Notes: a model not told the origin generated them from the sequence alone. Positions 1 to 12,640 are shown, counted from the first letter of the stretch. The stretch is 64,000 bases of DNA from Tubulanus polymorphus (GCF_964204645.1 NC_134026.1:16014650-16078649); one strand, 5' to 3'. Program-made: numbers and translations.

Positions 1-1005
1 TATAGTAATAAACTCTGAATCATTTGTTTATGTTCACAGTGGGAAATGATGCTGCAGATATTGAAATCCAATGGCCCTTTTCCATTTTAGACCCCCAGGG
101 GTCGAGTAAGCCCCCAGAACCGACAAAAAATATGTAAAAATTCATGTAGTTTATTCAAATAAACTACAATTTGCAGTCACTGATGTTTGAAATCATGGTT
201 TGTACTCTCTAATTGTGTGGAATTGGTTGAAAGAGGTTTTAGGATGCAGGTACGGGTTATTTATGCACGTCTCGCAGAAGTAGGTCGCGTCTCACACTGT
301 TTGTGCTTAGCTGTAAATGAGGTCAAATCGATAATTACTACCAATACAATATAATACAATACAATAAACTTTATTGCTCCTTAATGAACATAACATTATC
401 GGATTGTTTACAATAAAGATACAAACAGAGAGAAAATGTGATATAAAGGTACAAAAATAGTTACAAAACAATCAAAAATACAGAGAAATTATGGTATCAT
501 TTCGGTAGTACACCAAACAATTTCAGATTCCTTATACAAAAACAGTCAGAAATAAACTGCTGAATATATTTCATGATTTCACGGTCGTTACTGCCTAATA
601 GAAAGGCTATTTTACTACCGCAGCCGTGCATTGAAAAATGTATATTATGTTCACAATACATTCATAGTACAAACACTGCCTAGTTGCACCCATCTGCCAT
701 CTATTGGAATAAGCAGCGATAACAATTGAGCCGGTACGCTGCCGGGCTTAATATATATTGAAAAAGGTGGACCAGGCACACTGCCGGGATAGACATGGAA
801 TGATTAAGGTCACCTTTCCACTGGGTGATGCTATGGTATGAGTACATATGGTAGCAAATGAGTACTCGGCGAAGTAATGATCATGTTGGCTACCTACTTA
901 ATGCCTAGCTTTTGTGGGGGATATGCCTAGAATAGATTTAGGCCCTTAGTATAGTATGTAGAGCCAGTGGAAAGCCTAAGTAGTTAGTAAGGGGCTGGTT
1001 TACGG
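1..1005. other. Gene-free stretch with repeat-derived AT-rich DNA
   Basis: No reading frame of interest. Around 345-375 there is a short run of ATAC(A)-type repeats leading into AATAAACTTTATTG, a type of tail often seen at the 3' end of invertebrate retroposons. No element body could be recognised beside it. Confidence 0.4.
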
Positions 1006-1401
1006 ATGCGCTTGTGTAAATCGAGCATCCGCAAGCGCATCCGTGAACAGAGGAATGATGTTAAGAATTTTAAGCGTGAAAGTAGTGTTGTCAATCACGT
1101 ATACGAAACCAGCCACAATTTTGATTTTGAAAATGCCTCCATAATTTTCCCCTGTCCGGAAAAAATTAAACGACACATTATGGCATCGGCTCTGATTATC
1201 GAAAATTCAGGAAATTGTGCTAATTTGAATATCGGTTTCTCCCCTCACAACAATTTGATCTCCAAATTTCTCGCTTCTCTTGTACCCCGTATATTAATTC
1301 CCTCTATTGTTTGCCTTGAACATCGCTTGCTTGTGTCCATTCACTCACTGATTATCGCCTATCATGTTCCTTCTGTTTGTTTACATCTTAGTACCCCTTA
1401 G
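1006..1401 (+). pseudogene. Fragment of a Penelope-like/GIY-YIG endonuclease ORF
   Basis: A 131-codon frame. Its first ~95 residues look like the C-terminal half of the GIY-YIG endonuclease region that follows the reverse transcriptase in Penelope-like elements: a basic RKRIREQRNDVK segment, then VVNHVYETSHNFDFENASII, then a basic patch and an ...ESALII-like segment (here MASALII). The last ~35 residues look random. No reverse transcriptase is visible upstream, so this is a 5'-truncated copy. About 300 bp downstream lies a stem-loop motif (1622-1740) also found at the other end of the window, which fits the 3' end of such an element. The family assignment is from memory of the domain pattern; an endonuclease domain of another retroelement is possible. 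Confidence 0.45.
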
Positions 1402-1618
1402 CTTGTCTTCACGTTTAATCACTTTATTTTTGTGTCTTTTGTTTATATATTACTTGAATCTATATTGCCCCTACTTTTCCTTTGCTTACTTTACCATTGT
1501 TTTCCAGCTGTTATGGCATTGCTTTAATCTATTCCCCTATCAATATTTAAATCACTCACTCTGTTTCTATTGTTTTGGTCTTGTATAAATATCTTGTAAT
1601 ATATCTCCTGTTCTCAGT

Positions 1619-1740
1619 ACGCCTGATGATGGCATAGTCTTGAGCCGAAAAGTTGCGCAAATATATATATTCGTCTATCCAAGTTTCTCGTTTAGGCTGA
1701 ATTTATTGTGGGATTTCTCTCGTTATCATCTCACTGCAAT
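1619..1740 (+). repeat. 3' end motif of a Penelope-like element, copy 1
   Basis: Contains CCTGATGATGGC, a loop, then GCCGAAA, followed about 70 bp later by GCTGAATTTATTGTGGGATT and TCTCGTTAT. The same two blocks in the same order occur on the minus strand at 57010-57118. CTGATGA plus GAAA around a GGC/GCC stem resembles a hammerhead ribozyme core, which Penelope-like elements are known to carry. One extra base sits between CTGATGA and the stem, so catalytic activity is uncertain. Confidence 0.5.
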
Positions 1741-3664
1741 CATTGCTGCAACTATTTCTCCTGGATAAATCAACAATCACATCATACATCAAAATCTGTG
1801 TTCAGTAGAATTTCTTTCAATAAAATGAAAATTTATTTGACTAATTTTTATGTTTTCAAGATTGAATTTGAATTGATCTTAAAACCAGAGCATAAAGTTG
1901 AGGGCTCAGGTGCCTAAAATTCAATTCCTCAATGTCCCTGTAATGCCGAGTACGATGGAGATAACAAAGCAGTCTCTCATTTAATATTATTACATCTTTA
2001 ATGCATTTCCTTATCCATTAATTTTGTAAAAATTTTTCTACTGTTTACGTAGTAGCCCTTGTTGCTCCACATATCCCGGATATGTGTCGCGCTCTCAAAA
2101 GATAGTCGCACGTTACAAATTATTTTGGTGAAATCTTTGTGCGCTTCCCAGTGCGACATTTAAACCAACAAGGCAGAAATCCGTTGTCGCTGCTTTGTAG
2201 CTATATTTTGTTTCGAAGTTTTGATTTCTGTTTTTTCTTTAAATGCTCAGCTCAGGTATTCGTTTGATTGATTGGCCGTTGCTATTGGAATTGTATTTTG
2301 ATACAACGAATCCTATTTTTCTATATTCACTTTCAGCGAGTAAGTAATCGCGCTTGATGAAAATGTACTGTAGGCCTACTTTATGAGACCAACGCACTAT
2401 AGGTGGGTAGGCCGATATTAGTGCTAGTGTTTTTTCAATACGGTAAATAATTGAATATCACCATCAAACAAGGATCTACTGCAACTGAATGTATCTACTG
2501 CAACTCCATGCCTCACTATTGAATAAGATATGAATTGCGACGTATGATGTATTTTCGAATTTAAAAAATTAGAACATTCCATTTCATCGAATTAATATCA
2601 CCTAACCGAAAATGTTAAATATGACCTTGATTGTTTATCGTCTGATAGATACGAATACATATACGAATCTATTCGTACACCACGAATGTACCACAGGTCC
2701 TCTTTATCCTTTCGATTCCCAACGTGTTTCCATGGTAACAGTTTTGCGCGCTCCATAGCTCTGATCGGCAAGCATCATTCTTAGCTACATAAATGACAGA
2801 AACTCGACATGACGATGCCATGTTTAACCTATCATAAGGTAAGAGAAATGATGATGTGTGCTTGAGTATTTAGGTATTGTCATGATCTCTGATTAGTCAA
2901 CTTTTAATTCAATCGCGACATTCTACAGACTTTTCATGCAACACGTATATATCAAACCAGATTTTAGCTCATGTGTTTTCTATCAGGTCATTGACCTTTG
3001 ATTGAATAGCTACAGTCATCTCATTTCATTCATTTGCGTTTCATTTCATTCATTTAACGTTTAACTGTTTCCATCATATGTATGCAGCGATGTACATAAT
3101 ACTGAGATAATAATTATTCAATGGAAGGTATAAAGACATAAGTATTTGATCACATTATGACCCAAGGAGGGATTTTCTGAGTTTGGCTATTTTAGTGAGA
3201 TAAGCCAAGCGCAAGGTTAGGGATGGTTTGCTGGACATGATATCATTGACGTTTTTTATAGTTGGAGCTTGATAATGATGTAGCCTAGCAGTAAGTCCCT
3301 TCATAGGTCATTGTAAATTGGGAGTAGAAGTAAGACGTGAAATTCGTCCTCTACACCAGTATGCAAAATTTGACAAGCGTTGTACCTTGGGGTTAAAAGG
3401 AGATGTCCAGCGACCGGTTTCTAAAGCGAGGTCGTGGCTTCGACAGTGAAATCAACACGGTATCGGTTTTATGATAGTCGAAATAAATTTCTAGATCGAA
3501 TGGTTATGAACGTTATTAGTGACAATAAAGTTTCATATTGGTTGATATTCGATGAATTATTGTCGTGACAAACCGACAAAAAAACCGTGAAAAACCGTTA
3601 ACAGGAAAACATATTTTTTAGGTTTTTCTATTACACAATATTGTATTGACGGAGTGATATCAAC
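1741..3664. other. Gene-free stretch upstream of the glycosyltransferase gene
   Basis: No convincing coding region. A short CATTTCATT-type duplication lies at 3018-3062. This must hold the promoter and 5' UTR of the gene starting at 3665, but I could not pick out a TATA box or transcription start with confidence. Confidence 0.4.
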
Positions 3665-5746
3665 ATGAGAGTGATAATCAAAAGGTATCTATTTCGTCTC
3701 CTATTGGTCATCGTCATCTCAGTCCTTCTAGTAACCCCTTTTAAATGGTGGGATGTACTATGGAAATACAATCTGCATCCACAGAAAAAATGCGCAAGTA
3801 AAAATGAAACGTCAGTCACCAGAGTCACCAACATGTCAGCTGGAAACATATTTGAGAAAATGAGGAACTACCGCCCACCATATTGTAAAGATATAATCGA
3901 GGGAAATAGTTCGGCAATCGAGAATGCAAGGCAATTCATGAAGTCGAATCCCAGAGAAAAGATTAACGACTCGAATTATATTCAATTCATCGAATCATAT
4001 GGATGCGATACATTTCGCCGCATCAGAGGTTATCGGTCGCACCCAACATCGGAAGAAGAGAGAGAATTTCCTTTGGCATTCGGCATGTTGATCTACACCG
4101 ACTTGGAACAGGTCGAACGCTTTCTCCGTGCCATATACATGCCACAAAACTATTACTGTATACACATTGACAAGAAAGCGAAAAATCTAACAAGAACTGC
4201 TATAACTAAAATTTCCAGCTGTTTTCCAAACGTATTCTTATCTTCCAAATCGTACGATGTTCGCTGGGGGCAGTTTAGCGTTCTTCAAGCGGACATCACT
4301 TGTCCTACCGACTTACTTAGAATAAAAGATTGGAAGTATTTCTTTAACCTCGCAGGTATGTAGTTTGTCTAGAAGTAAGTTGTTGCATTTATTTTTACGT
4401 ATCACGACTTACATAAAGACTTCACGGACCGTTTGATTTTCAGGCCAGGAATTTCCACTCATGAGCAATCGGCAGCTAGTTCGCATGGTGAAAGCTTACA
4501 GCGGTGCTAATGACAATATCATCGTCAAGGCTTCCGATATGTTTCAATCATGGTTTGTAAAAAAATGAAAGAAACGTCAAACAAATAAAATTACTTGTAT
4601 ATGTATGCACGTATTTGGGATATTATCGATACAAGAGCACTATAGGCCATATATCTTGTCGTTTACAGGAAAGCGCGTACACAGTATGTCTTCAAATGGA
4701 AGGGCAAAGAGTTTTGGCCTAGACAGACCAACAGGAGGAAGTCCGCAGCTCCGCATGGCATCCGAGTGCGAAGGGGGGAGCTTCATCTAATAGCTAGCCG
4801 AAAATTTATCGAATACATTATTCGAAAGAAAGAGGCTAAAGATTTTTTAAACTGGCTTCGAGATACAAATATCCCCGATGAATCGTTTTACAGTACATTA
4901 ACAGCTCGGCAAGCAGCAATCTGCGTTCCCGGCGCATATAACGGTGAGTCAATCTGCGGTCAATTAATCGATGATGCTTTTGAAGAGATCTATCCCGTTA
5001 ATTACACTTCAGAGATGTTTCATACACAGATAAACTGCACATTATGTATGTCTTAATAATACCAATTAACAACACTGCGGCACATCGTAATTTTCGAATG
5101 AATCGATCATTACGTAATAACTGAATTAATTCCTCATTATTAGATCAGATTGTATTATCGTACTACGCGTAAAACCCCCTCAATGAAGTCAGATGTCTCA
5201 AAAAGTGAAATTTTTGATAACCTAATCAAGAGGTCCATGTTATCTGGTATAAACATATAGACTAGGGTGACCCAAATGTGCCTCCTGTCGACTTCTTGTA
5301 CTTAGGCACAGGGGACGACATACCGGCGCATACTTCCAAATTAAATCAATCGACAGGTTTGGCGTTCTGGGCAAAAAACCCGGTATAGTATCGTATACGT
5401 CTAACTATATACATGAATTCTAATTTAAGAATCGGACGAAGCGAAGCCAATCACTAGCCATACGAGGTGGAAGCATTGGACAGACTACAAAGGTTCGCCG
5501 AAATGTCATGGTAAAATCGTACGACTCATCTGCATCCCTGGTATTGAAGACCTGTCTCGAATCATAAAAGATAACACCAAACCCATCATCAATAAACTAT
5601 ATATCAATTTCGAATATTTAACTTTCGACTGTTTGGAGGATTATGTACGCGGGCTTCAGAACGAGGCTAATTCGATTTCATTTCAATTTAATGATACGTA
5701 TTTCAAGCAACTGAATCACGTAAAGTATCGCAATACTGAGTGTTAG
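3665..5746 (+). CDS. GT14-family beta-1,6-N-acetylglucosaminyltransferase (core-2/I-branching type), 4 exons
   Basis: Type II Golgi enzyme predicted to transfer GlcNAc in beta-1,6 linkage onto O-glycan or poly-LacNAc chains. Exons: 3665-4355, 4444-4552, 4669-4943, 5430-5746. All introns have GT..AG ends (GTATGT, GTTTGT, GTGAGT donors) and the phases fit, giving 1392 bp, 463 residues plus stop. The start gives a short basic tail and one membrane segment (residues ~8-26), as expected for a Golgi type II protein. Stem region with NET, NMS and NSS sequons. Family landmarks: RFLRAIYMPQNYYCIHIDK and SVLQAD (exon 1), FFNLAG joined across intron 1 to QEFPLMSN, SRKFIEYI and PDESFYSTL (exon 3), a final exon with conserved Cys and DLSRIIKDN. 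Length is normal to slightly long. PDESFY has Tyr where many members have Trp. The exact acceptor cannot be told. A poly(A) signal lies 178 bp after the stop. Confidence 0.9.
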
Positions 5747-5832
5747 ACTGCAAACGTATCACGTTAAAGCGGAAAAAAATCCAGGTCTCACAATCAGAAA
5801 ACTGAAAAATATGAAAAATTAAAATGTCAAGA

Positions 5833-5927
5833 TTATGAAATCCGATTTTTTTTTCGGTTTTCCCCTTAAAAACCAAGGAATTAAGGAATGGCTTTTAGTG
5901 GAAACCGAAAATTCGGATTTCATAATA
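5833..5927. repeat. Hairpin (MITE-like) in the 3' UTR
   Basis: Two imperfect inverted arms of about 35-40 bp. The left contains ATTATGAAATCCGA and TCGGTTTTCC; the right contains GGAAACCGA and TCGGATTTCATAAT. They face each other across about 10 bp, so the transcript of the upstream glycosyltransferase would fold into a long hairpin here. Confidence 0.7.
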
Positions 5928-5929
5928 AA
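5924..5929 (+). promoter_or_regulatory. Poly(A) signal AATAAA
   Basis: Canonical AATAAA 178 bp beyond the stop codon of the glycosyltransferase gene, at the outer edge of the right arm of the hairpin. It is the first perfect signal after the stop that I noticed. Confidence 0.5.
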
Positions 5930-8440
5930 CTTTTATATTCTAACTGTTCGGCTTCTTTATAATGGTACTTGGATATAATATTCATTGGCGAAACAGTGTG
6001 AAGCTCTACCTCGTCACGTCGATGCGATCATACCTAGTACGTAAATCATCCGAAGTGTCGAGTATGATGTGGCTATTCATATCTACGTAATTAACAGTGA
6101 TAGTGAATGCATACAACTTATATATACTCCAATATTGAAGCTTTAATTTTTAGTAGTTTATTAGTTTATTATTTATCGTATTTCAGTATATGTGCAACTG
6201 GGACCGGGAATTCGTTGAATTCGTTGGAATCGATAAATCGTGAAATCGATAGCAATTGATGGCATAGAGATTTTGCAAAACAAGACTTAAAGGGGATCTG
6301 CAGTGTCAAAACTATAATTTGGCTCTGCTATTGTTAAGCATATGCTAATTGAAATTTTCAATTCTCCCTAATTAACTCATACACAACATTTTGATACTGT
6401 TGTCGGCAGAATTTACGGCGGATGAGAGCTGCCATATCTAAACTCCATAGCGAGGCTTGTACGTAAACATCAATTGAAATTGCTGCATTTTAAACCTGCT
6501 TTTTGACTTCAAGTGATGAAAACACAGTGAATTAGAGTCAGTACAGTAAAAACTCGTTACAACGACGGTTTTATCGAAATATTAGTATCGACGAATAAAT
6601 TGCAGTGTCCTGGCCAAAAAGTCGTTATTTCCTTTAATTTCTATCGGTATTAACGAGATCGCTTACAATGAAATATCGGTTTGAACGAAGTAAATTGTCT
6701 GTCCCAAGAGCAGTTCTCATCGGTTAAAACGTAATTACTCGAAGCCGCAGCTGAAAATATTGATGAATCGACGCTGCATGTTTAATAGTACAAGGCATTG
6801 TTTTACTGACGACGCCGTAACAATATCTGTTCATATTGTCTACAGTGGCGCCCCACAAATGCATGCCAATTGATTTGGCCACTTTGATGATGAGGGACTA
6901 CTACATTACCGAAAGTGACGTTGTTGAAATTCTATTTCGGAACATGAATTAAAGATTAATTATAAAAACGTGTACATTCATTTGGAACAATCTTGGATTA
7001 ATAACTGTACAGTATCGAATCCAAGAACAATAGAAGCACTTCAGTTACAATTGACTTTTCTTCAATTCTTACAACGTAGTAGGTCTATCGCATACAATGA
7101 CTTATTTTGTCCTAGAATATCGTTGAAACGAAGCTTGGCAGCAACGAGTACGTATATATCGCATAGGGCCGTACTACGTCTCAGTAGAGAGAAAAGCGTC
7201 TGCTACCTGGAGAAAATGGCGTCGGTCAGGTACTTCCAACCCCTCCTCGTTGACAAAAATATTAGAAAAAATGTGTTTCTCTTTCACGAAAATGTATTTA
7301 TGAAAATTTCATACACATATAGGCCTAGATATTGAATTTTTTTACTGCTGTCCCCCTTTAACAATTAAAGTTCCTATTACGTTGTGTGTGATAATGCTTA
7401 GGTCTTCTTGATAACGGCGTGTTAAACGTGTGTATGGAAAGGTTTGATTTGTGGCTAATGATTTATAAATAAACAGTGAAAAAATATATGATATATTGGT
7501 TATTCTATTCAACTAAGGCTTGCTGTCATTGTATATATTATCTATTCATTGCACTAGATATTGGCTATTTTAGTTTTGACCTTGGCTTACGTTTGCAAAA
7601 AGGACTGGCTTTAATTAGTTTTCCCATGAGACCGACAAGTTAATAAGTGGTGACATCCAGCTATCCCACCAAATGGCGTAACTAAGAGCCAGTACGTCTC
7701 GACGTAAATCCATTTGAGGAATGAATATCCTCTCTCGGTAAGGGGATAGGCCTACTTGGTTCGAAGTCAATAAACAATATCGCGCCATCCTTAGATCTGG
7801 AGTTAGGGTACTCGTGCAAAAATCAAACATCGCGTTGATCATTGAGCGCTCATGGTCGCTCGAATATCATGGATACTGGACACCAGATACTCGGGATTGT
7901 GGAGAATAGGCCATCGGTTCCAAGAGTTGCTGCGGTACGTTTCAACTTGGGACGAATCATATAAACACACTTATTGTATTTTCGCATCAAAGCATTTGAA
8001 ATGTCAGACCATTCAACTCAATCACGAACCGAGCCAAATCATAAATCAATGCTCATGAATCTTGTTTTATCATATCGATATAGAAACAGCGAATAACTCC
8101 TATACATGTCGACATGTGGCGAAATATGTTTAGGCTTAAAAAATGATACCTTGTTTCTCCGCAGCGGCTAGGTCGGAAAATTTCATGCTGAAAATTTGTA
8201 ACAATAAAATTCTTGCGGCAGGTAAGAATTTTATTCAGAAATAAAATCCGGCCTGCCGGGTTAATATAAAGCTTAATTTGAGCTGATATTTATTATTAAT
8301 TGTACATGAATCAGGAGGAATTCATCGGAGCGACACGCGCACCAATCGAAGAATCCGCGCTCGGTAAGAATGGACTCAAAGTCCTTATCGGGCGACGATA
8401 TCGCATGTGTGCCATGGTCGGCGATTGAGTCGGCCGACGG
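5930..8440. other. Gene-free stretch
   Basis: No frame with a recognisable product. At 6541-6565 the sequence CAGTAAAAACTCGTTACAACG resembles the terminus of pogo/Tigger-type DNA transposons, but no partner terminus was found. At 8131-8160 a block resembles part of the foldback-like elements near 46.2 and 50.0 kb. Confidence 0.35.
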
Positions 8441-8454
8441 AACCGCCCTAATCC

Positions 8455-8919
8455 AGTCACGGAGACGATGTGGGTGTCCCCCTCGTTTAACTATATTTCT
8501 ATGCAAATACATTGTACATGTACGTGGTAAAATGGTTCGATGTCTTTAGTAAAAAAAATAATGGAAAATGATGTTCGATTTCGTCGCCGGCGATTTAGCC
8601 TAGTGTGTCGGGCTACGGTGCCGTATTCCACCGACCAATCGCGGCTCTTCAAAAATCCACGTGATTATGAAAGGCGATTTCTGTCGACTTAATCACCCAG
8701 CGTATCTGCGATTAAGTTTCCCGTTTGATTTTAGAAAAATAACTTTGGTTTACCATGTATATGTATGAACTTGTGGGGCCACGGAAGTAGTTGAGTGTAA
8801 GGTGTTTTTTTACATAAAGACTGAGTGAGTCGAAGCATTTTGCCTCGTACATACTTTAAAATAGAAATACACTGTACAGATAAACGAGGGGAACGCCCAC
8901 TCCGTCTCCGTGACTAAAT
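8455..8919. repeat. Short inverted repeat pair enclosing ~390 bp
   Basis: Left arm GTCACGGAGACG..GTGGGNGT and CCCCTCGTTTA at 8456-8493 matches the reverse complement of 8883-8919 with a few mismatches. The arrangement suits a small terminal-inverted-repeat element or two inverted copies of one repeat. No clear target duplication flanks it. Confidence 0.5.
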
Positions 8920-9465
8920 TCACCTATATTCTTTTTCTTGTTATTTGGTACCGGTGACAATATGTCATTTGAAAACATTAATATGCAGTCAGTAGGTCAT
9001 AATTCGGATCTTCCCCTGCCATTTTATATCCATTTTTGGAAATTTCATGCTTTTTCATTTAAAAAAGTTACATATATTTGTGGAGAAACGTAACATTTTT
9101 AGCCTTATATCAGGCTTTTTCTTTTTCTTTCTTACGATTCCTTCCTGCGGGTCTACATATCAAGAACTTCAAACAGGCTGATATGGTTTTCCTAAATGGT
9201 TGTTTTTGATTTGTTTTATATTTAAATGGTTCTTGGCGTCGCGATTTTGTCATATGATCTTGGAACGTTTGACCTCCTGCAGCCAATTTCAATGCGAATT
9301 TCCAATGTATCAAAACAATATCCTTGTCACAAATGAGTACACAGACCGCTGATAAGCATGTTTATAACAGATGATTTCTATCCACGAGTCCTGTGTCATT
9401 CGGTCCATTCACAGCATTAGTTAGTGATTTCGAAACCCACTATCCATGCTCTCGTCGTCGGAATA

Positions 9466-10065
9466 TTAACTTATCTTGAGTAAAGGGACATTACGTTCCG
9501 ATTCAGGGGACGTTCCACTGTTGTTCACGCAATTTTCAGCATCCTCATCTATGAAGCGAACGTGTGAATATTCGGGAAATTTATTTACTTCTTCCCGGGT
9601 GTTCACTGAAAGTTGAGTGGCGAACGGGGAAGATGGCAATGATGCCTCACTTTCGTACAAATTCAGCGAAACGACCGATCCCTGAAGATGCGTTGAAGAA
9701 TCGGTATCAAGCGTGCTTTCTTTCGTTGTTTTCTGAATCATTGGTGGTGTTGACTTAACAGTTGCACATAAAACCTGATCTCGGCGTGTTTGTTTACGGA
9801 CAACGGCGATTTCTTTTAGGTAAATACTGATATGGTTATCCATCTTGTTTTTCTTAATGTGCGAGGCTATCAGCATGACAATGGAAATACCGTATATTAG
9901 CACCACAGCAACAACATAATATAGAGCTCCAGCATCATCATAGCGCTGGTCATGAAAATGATGGTGATAACGATGCCCGCCTTTCCCTGGTCGTATTACC
10001 GTGGCATGGAACGTCTTGTTATTAATCTTATGCATATGGAATTGGAGACCATCAAATGCGTCCAT
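9466..10065 (-). CDS. Single-pass membrane protein with KCNE (MinK)-like layout
   Basis: 199-codon frame. About 44 N-terminal residues carry an N-glycosylation sequon (N16-K-T) and a His-rich patch. One hydrophobic helix follows (~45-68, YYVVAVVLIYGISIVMLIAS), then a basic juxtamembrane stretch HIKKNKMDN and ISIYLKEI, and a ~110-residue Ser/Thr/Pro-rich cytosolic tail. There is no signal peptide. This order (glycosylated outside, a helix with YG.S/F near its middle, a basic anchor then an acidic/aromatic patch) is that of KCNE beta subunits, which bind voltage-gated K+ channels. The likeness is by pattern only. The sequence just before the start, TTTTTATAG, could be a splice acceptor, so a 5' UTR exon may lie at higher coordinates. 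Alternative: an unrelated small membrane protein. No close relative is recognised with certainty. Confidence 0.45.
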   Translation of the reverse strand: MDAFDGLQFHMHKINNKTFHATVIRPGKGGHRYHHHFHDQRYDDAGALYYVVAVVLIYGISIVMLIASHIKKNKMDNHISIYLKEIAVVRKQTRRDQVLCATVKSTPPMIQKTTKESTLDTDSSTHLQGSVVSLNLYESEASLPSSPFATQLSVNTREEVNKFPEYSHVRFIDEDAENCVNNSGTSPESERNVPLLKIS

Positions 10066-10199
10066 CGTGCCCTATAAAAAGAATAAACGAGATTCATTCA
10101 ATAAATCTAATGAACATGATGGTCCGGTGCTGTTCACATTCGCTATACGATATATCGTATATACGATAAAGATTTCCCACCATAACAGTCTCTAGACGG

Positions 10200-12640
10200 T
10201 ATAACTGCTACCTGACCAGGTACGTAACCGACAACCGACATGATCGATTTCCACTATAATGCGTTAACCAGTTCCAGATAGTGTACTGTACTTATCGACC
10301 TTCCCACAAATACTCTAGTACTTGTTCATGTATAAAAAGTGTAGCAACATGTATTTATTAAAGAATTTTCGAGAACTCACACATCATCAAAATAGAACCA
10401 GGGGCCCACGGACATTTTAATGATTTTCGACCTTTAGAGCAGTTCAAAAATGAATGAAAAATAAATTCAATAAGTAAAAGTGTTTATTTAAAACTATAAG
10501 TACAAATGCATTTGTTCGGACACAACTTATGTCCGGCGGCTTATACGAGCGAATGGATTTGGTGCTAAATTCGACAAAGTGTCTAGTGATTTTCGTTCAC
10601 CCGATTCCAAACATGCTAGCACTATTTGACAAGGTTTGCTAAATGTGTCCGCTTCACTGAAGTATGGAACACAATCCTGGAAAATCTATATCGTATTTTT
10701 ATTTCGAATTCACGTTCTAGAAAAGTGAGTTTTTAATTATGTTTAATTATGGATAACTAAATCGAGTAAATACACACAGACGACAAGCAAAGAATATCTG
10801 GCTCCTGCGACTTAAATGGCTGAACGGACATAAAACACGCAATACTTATACGCATGCGCAGAGCTGAAGACTGTCGGGAAAGTGATAACTTACGTATATT
10901 AGAACGTATGAAATCCCGACAGACAAAGTACACTTTATTTCATCTAATTTCGACTAATTTCAATCAGAACGGACATTGCATTGAATACTGTGGTTAATCA
11001 GACGGTCCTTCAATGTGGACTCTATCGGTGATTACAATTTGTTATTCGTTAAAGCCTATCTTCAACGGCTTAGTGTTTTTTACGTTGCGCGTTGCACCGA
11101 ACAATCAATTGCTCAGAATCCACCGAAACAAGGCTCATGACAAATCTATCATTTCTATTATTCCTTACCATATAGCGTCGCATGATATTTCAATTAATTG
11201 GAAAAAATCGTCTCATCGAATATTTGCCCATTATTTATTGAGATGAGATAGGATTAAGCAATCTGCATTCATATCCACGGTTAGTTATAGTTCACATCGT
11301 CATCGACTAACTGTTTTTGGACAATAGATGCAAAATAACTTATAATTCGGTTGATATTTCATGGAAACCAAGTATAGCCAGTGGTTAGTATATCGTTCCC
11401 GTGAGTCGGGGAGCGATCTAAACCAACCACTTTCCATGCCTGAGTGAATAATAGTGGAAAAAAGCTTGCAGTTATCTTGGCTTCTATCTATTTCATTAAA
11501 AGTCTAGTAACAAAAAAGATTTTTATCGTAGGCTACGATGTATATTGATGTGATGAATAAAGAAAAAAATCTGAAAAAAAACATCCTTTTACAACTTTTT
11601 ACATAATAAACATCGGGGCACATCATCAGGAAAACATCGTTGGCTAGAATAGGAATCATATCACATGCAACATTTATATTGTTCATACTACGATACCAAT
11701 CGCTGCATATCGATTCGTAAATAGACACACCACTGCTACGCCGCCTTTAATGCATATATCGCCGTAAATTATTGTCTTATTCCATCGTATGCAGTGAGGT
11801 GGTCATCGGATCGATGAACCAGGTCATCGGACGTATCGTTTTATGGTGGCGTATCGTAATATTATCAAAGATCAAGTTACTCAACTTTTACGATGGCGGT
11901 AAATCGGGAAATATTGTAATACATTTGTATAGGATTGCACTAGGATATTACATTGGCAGTGGCGGTATGCGAGGGGCGGTAAATCGGGTTTTTCCTGTAC
12001 ATTTTAGATACGAATGTTCAGTTCCCATGAAATCCCGGCGGTAGACGAGGTTGGCGGTGAATCGGCGGGGGGACGTTAAACCGAGGTATGACTGTATGTA
12101 TTTCGAAAAGTCAAACAGGTCGAATCAAGACACGGTTAGCCACGAGATGTTTATAATCGTTCACTTCACATCATAAACATCATGGTTTTTACTTCCATGT
12201 TTAAAAATCCAATTCATATCTCTAGGTAGGCCAAAAATACAGAAAACGAGCAAAAATACGATTAAATAACATCCTCGGGAATTGATTCAATCAGGATTAC
12301 AATTCGAATACGAAAGAGCCACAGTGATTCCTTCTTTATGGGTGTTTTCCATTTCAATCATTGACAGGCCGATGTCTGTTGGTATCGATCTACAAGATGG
12401 GGCTTAATCTCAAAGCGTCACATTCAACACGTCAATACAATTCATTCTGGAAAATTAAATTCGATTGAAATTATTCAAAAATTTATGAAATCTAGTGAAA
12501 ACTTTTCCAACCAGTTATCTAACTCTCAGGTCCGACTAGGTCGGAGTTAAAATACAGTCAGGTACTATGCTTTGAATTTTGGGGCGATCATCACGTAAAT
12601 TTTACCGTTGAAAGAGAAAGTTGATGCTAGTAACATGATA
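10200..12640. other. Gene-free stretch with possible DNA-transposon remnants
   Basis: Reading frames here are short and show no domain. Near 12075-12097 the minus strand reads CAGTCATACCTCGGTTTAACG, a pogo/Tigger-like terminus, next to a stretch rich in GGCGGTAAATCGGG-type words (11890-12060). The opposite end of such an element was not found. Confidence 0.35.
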
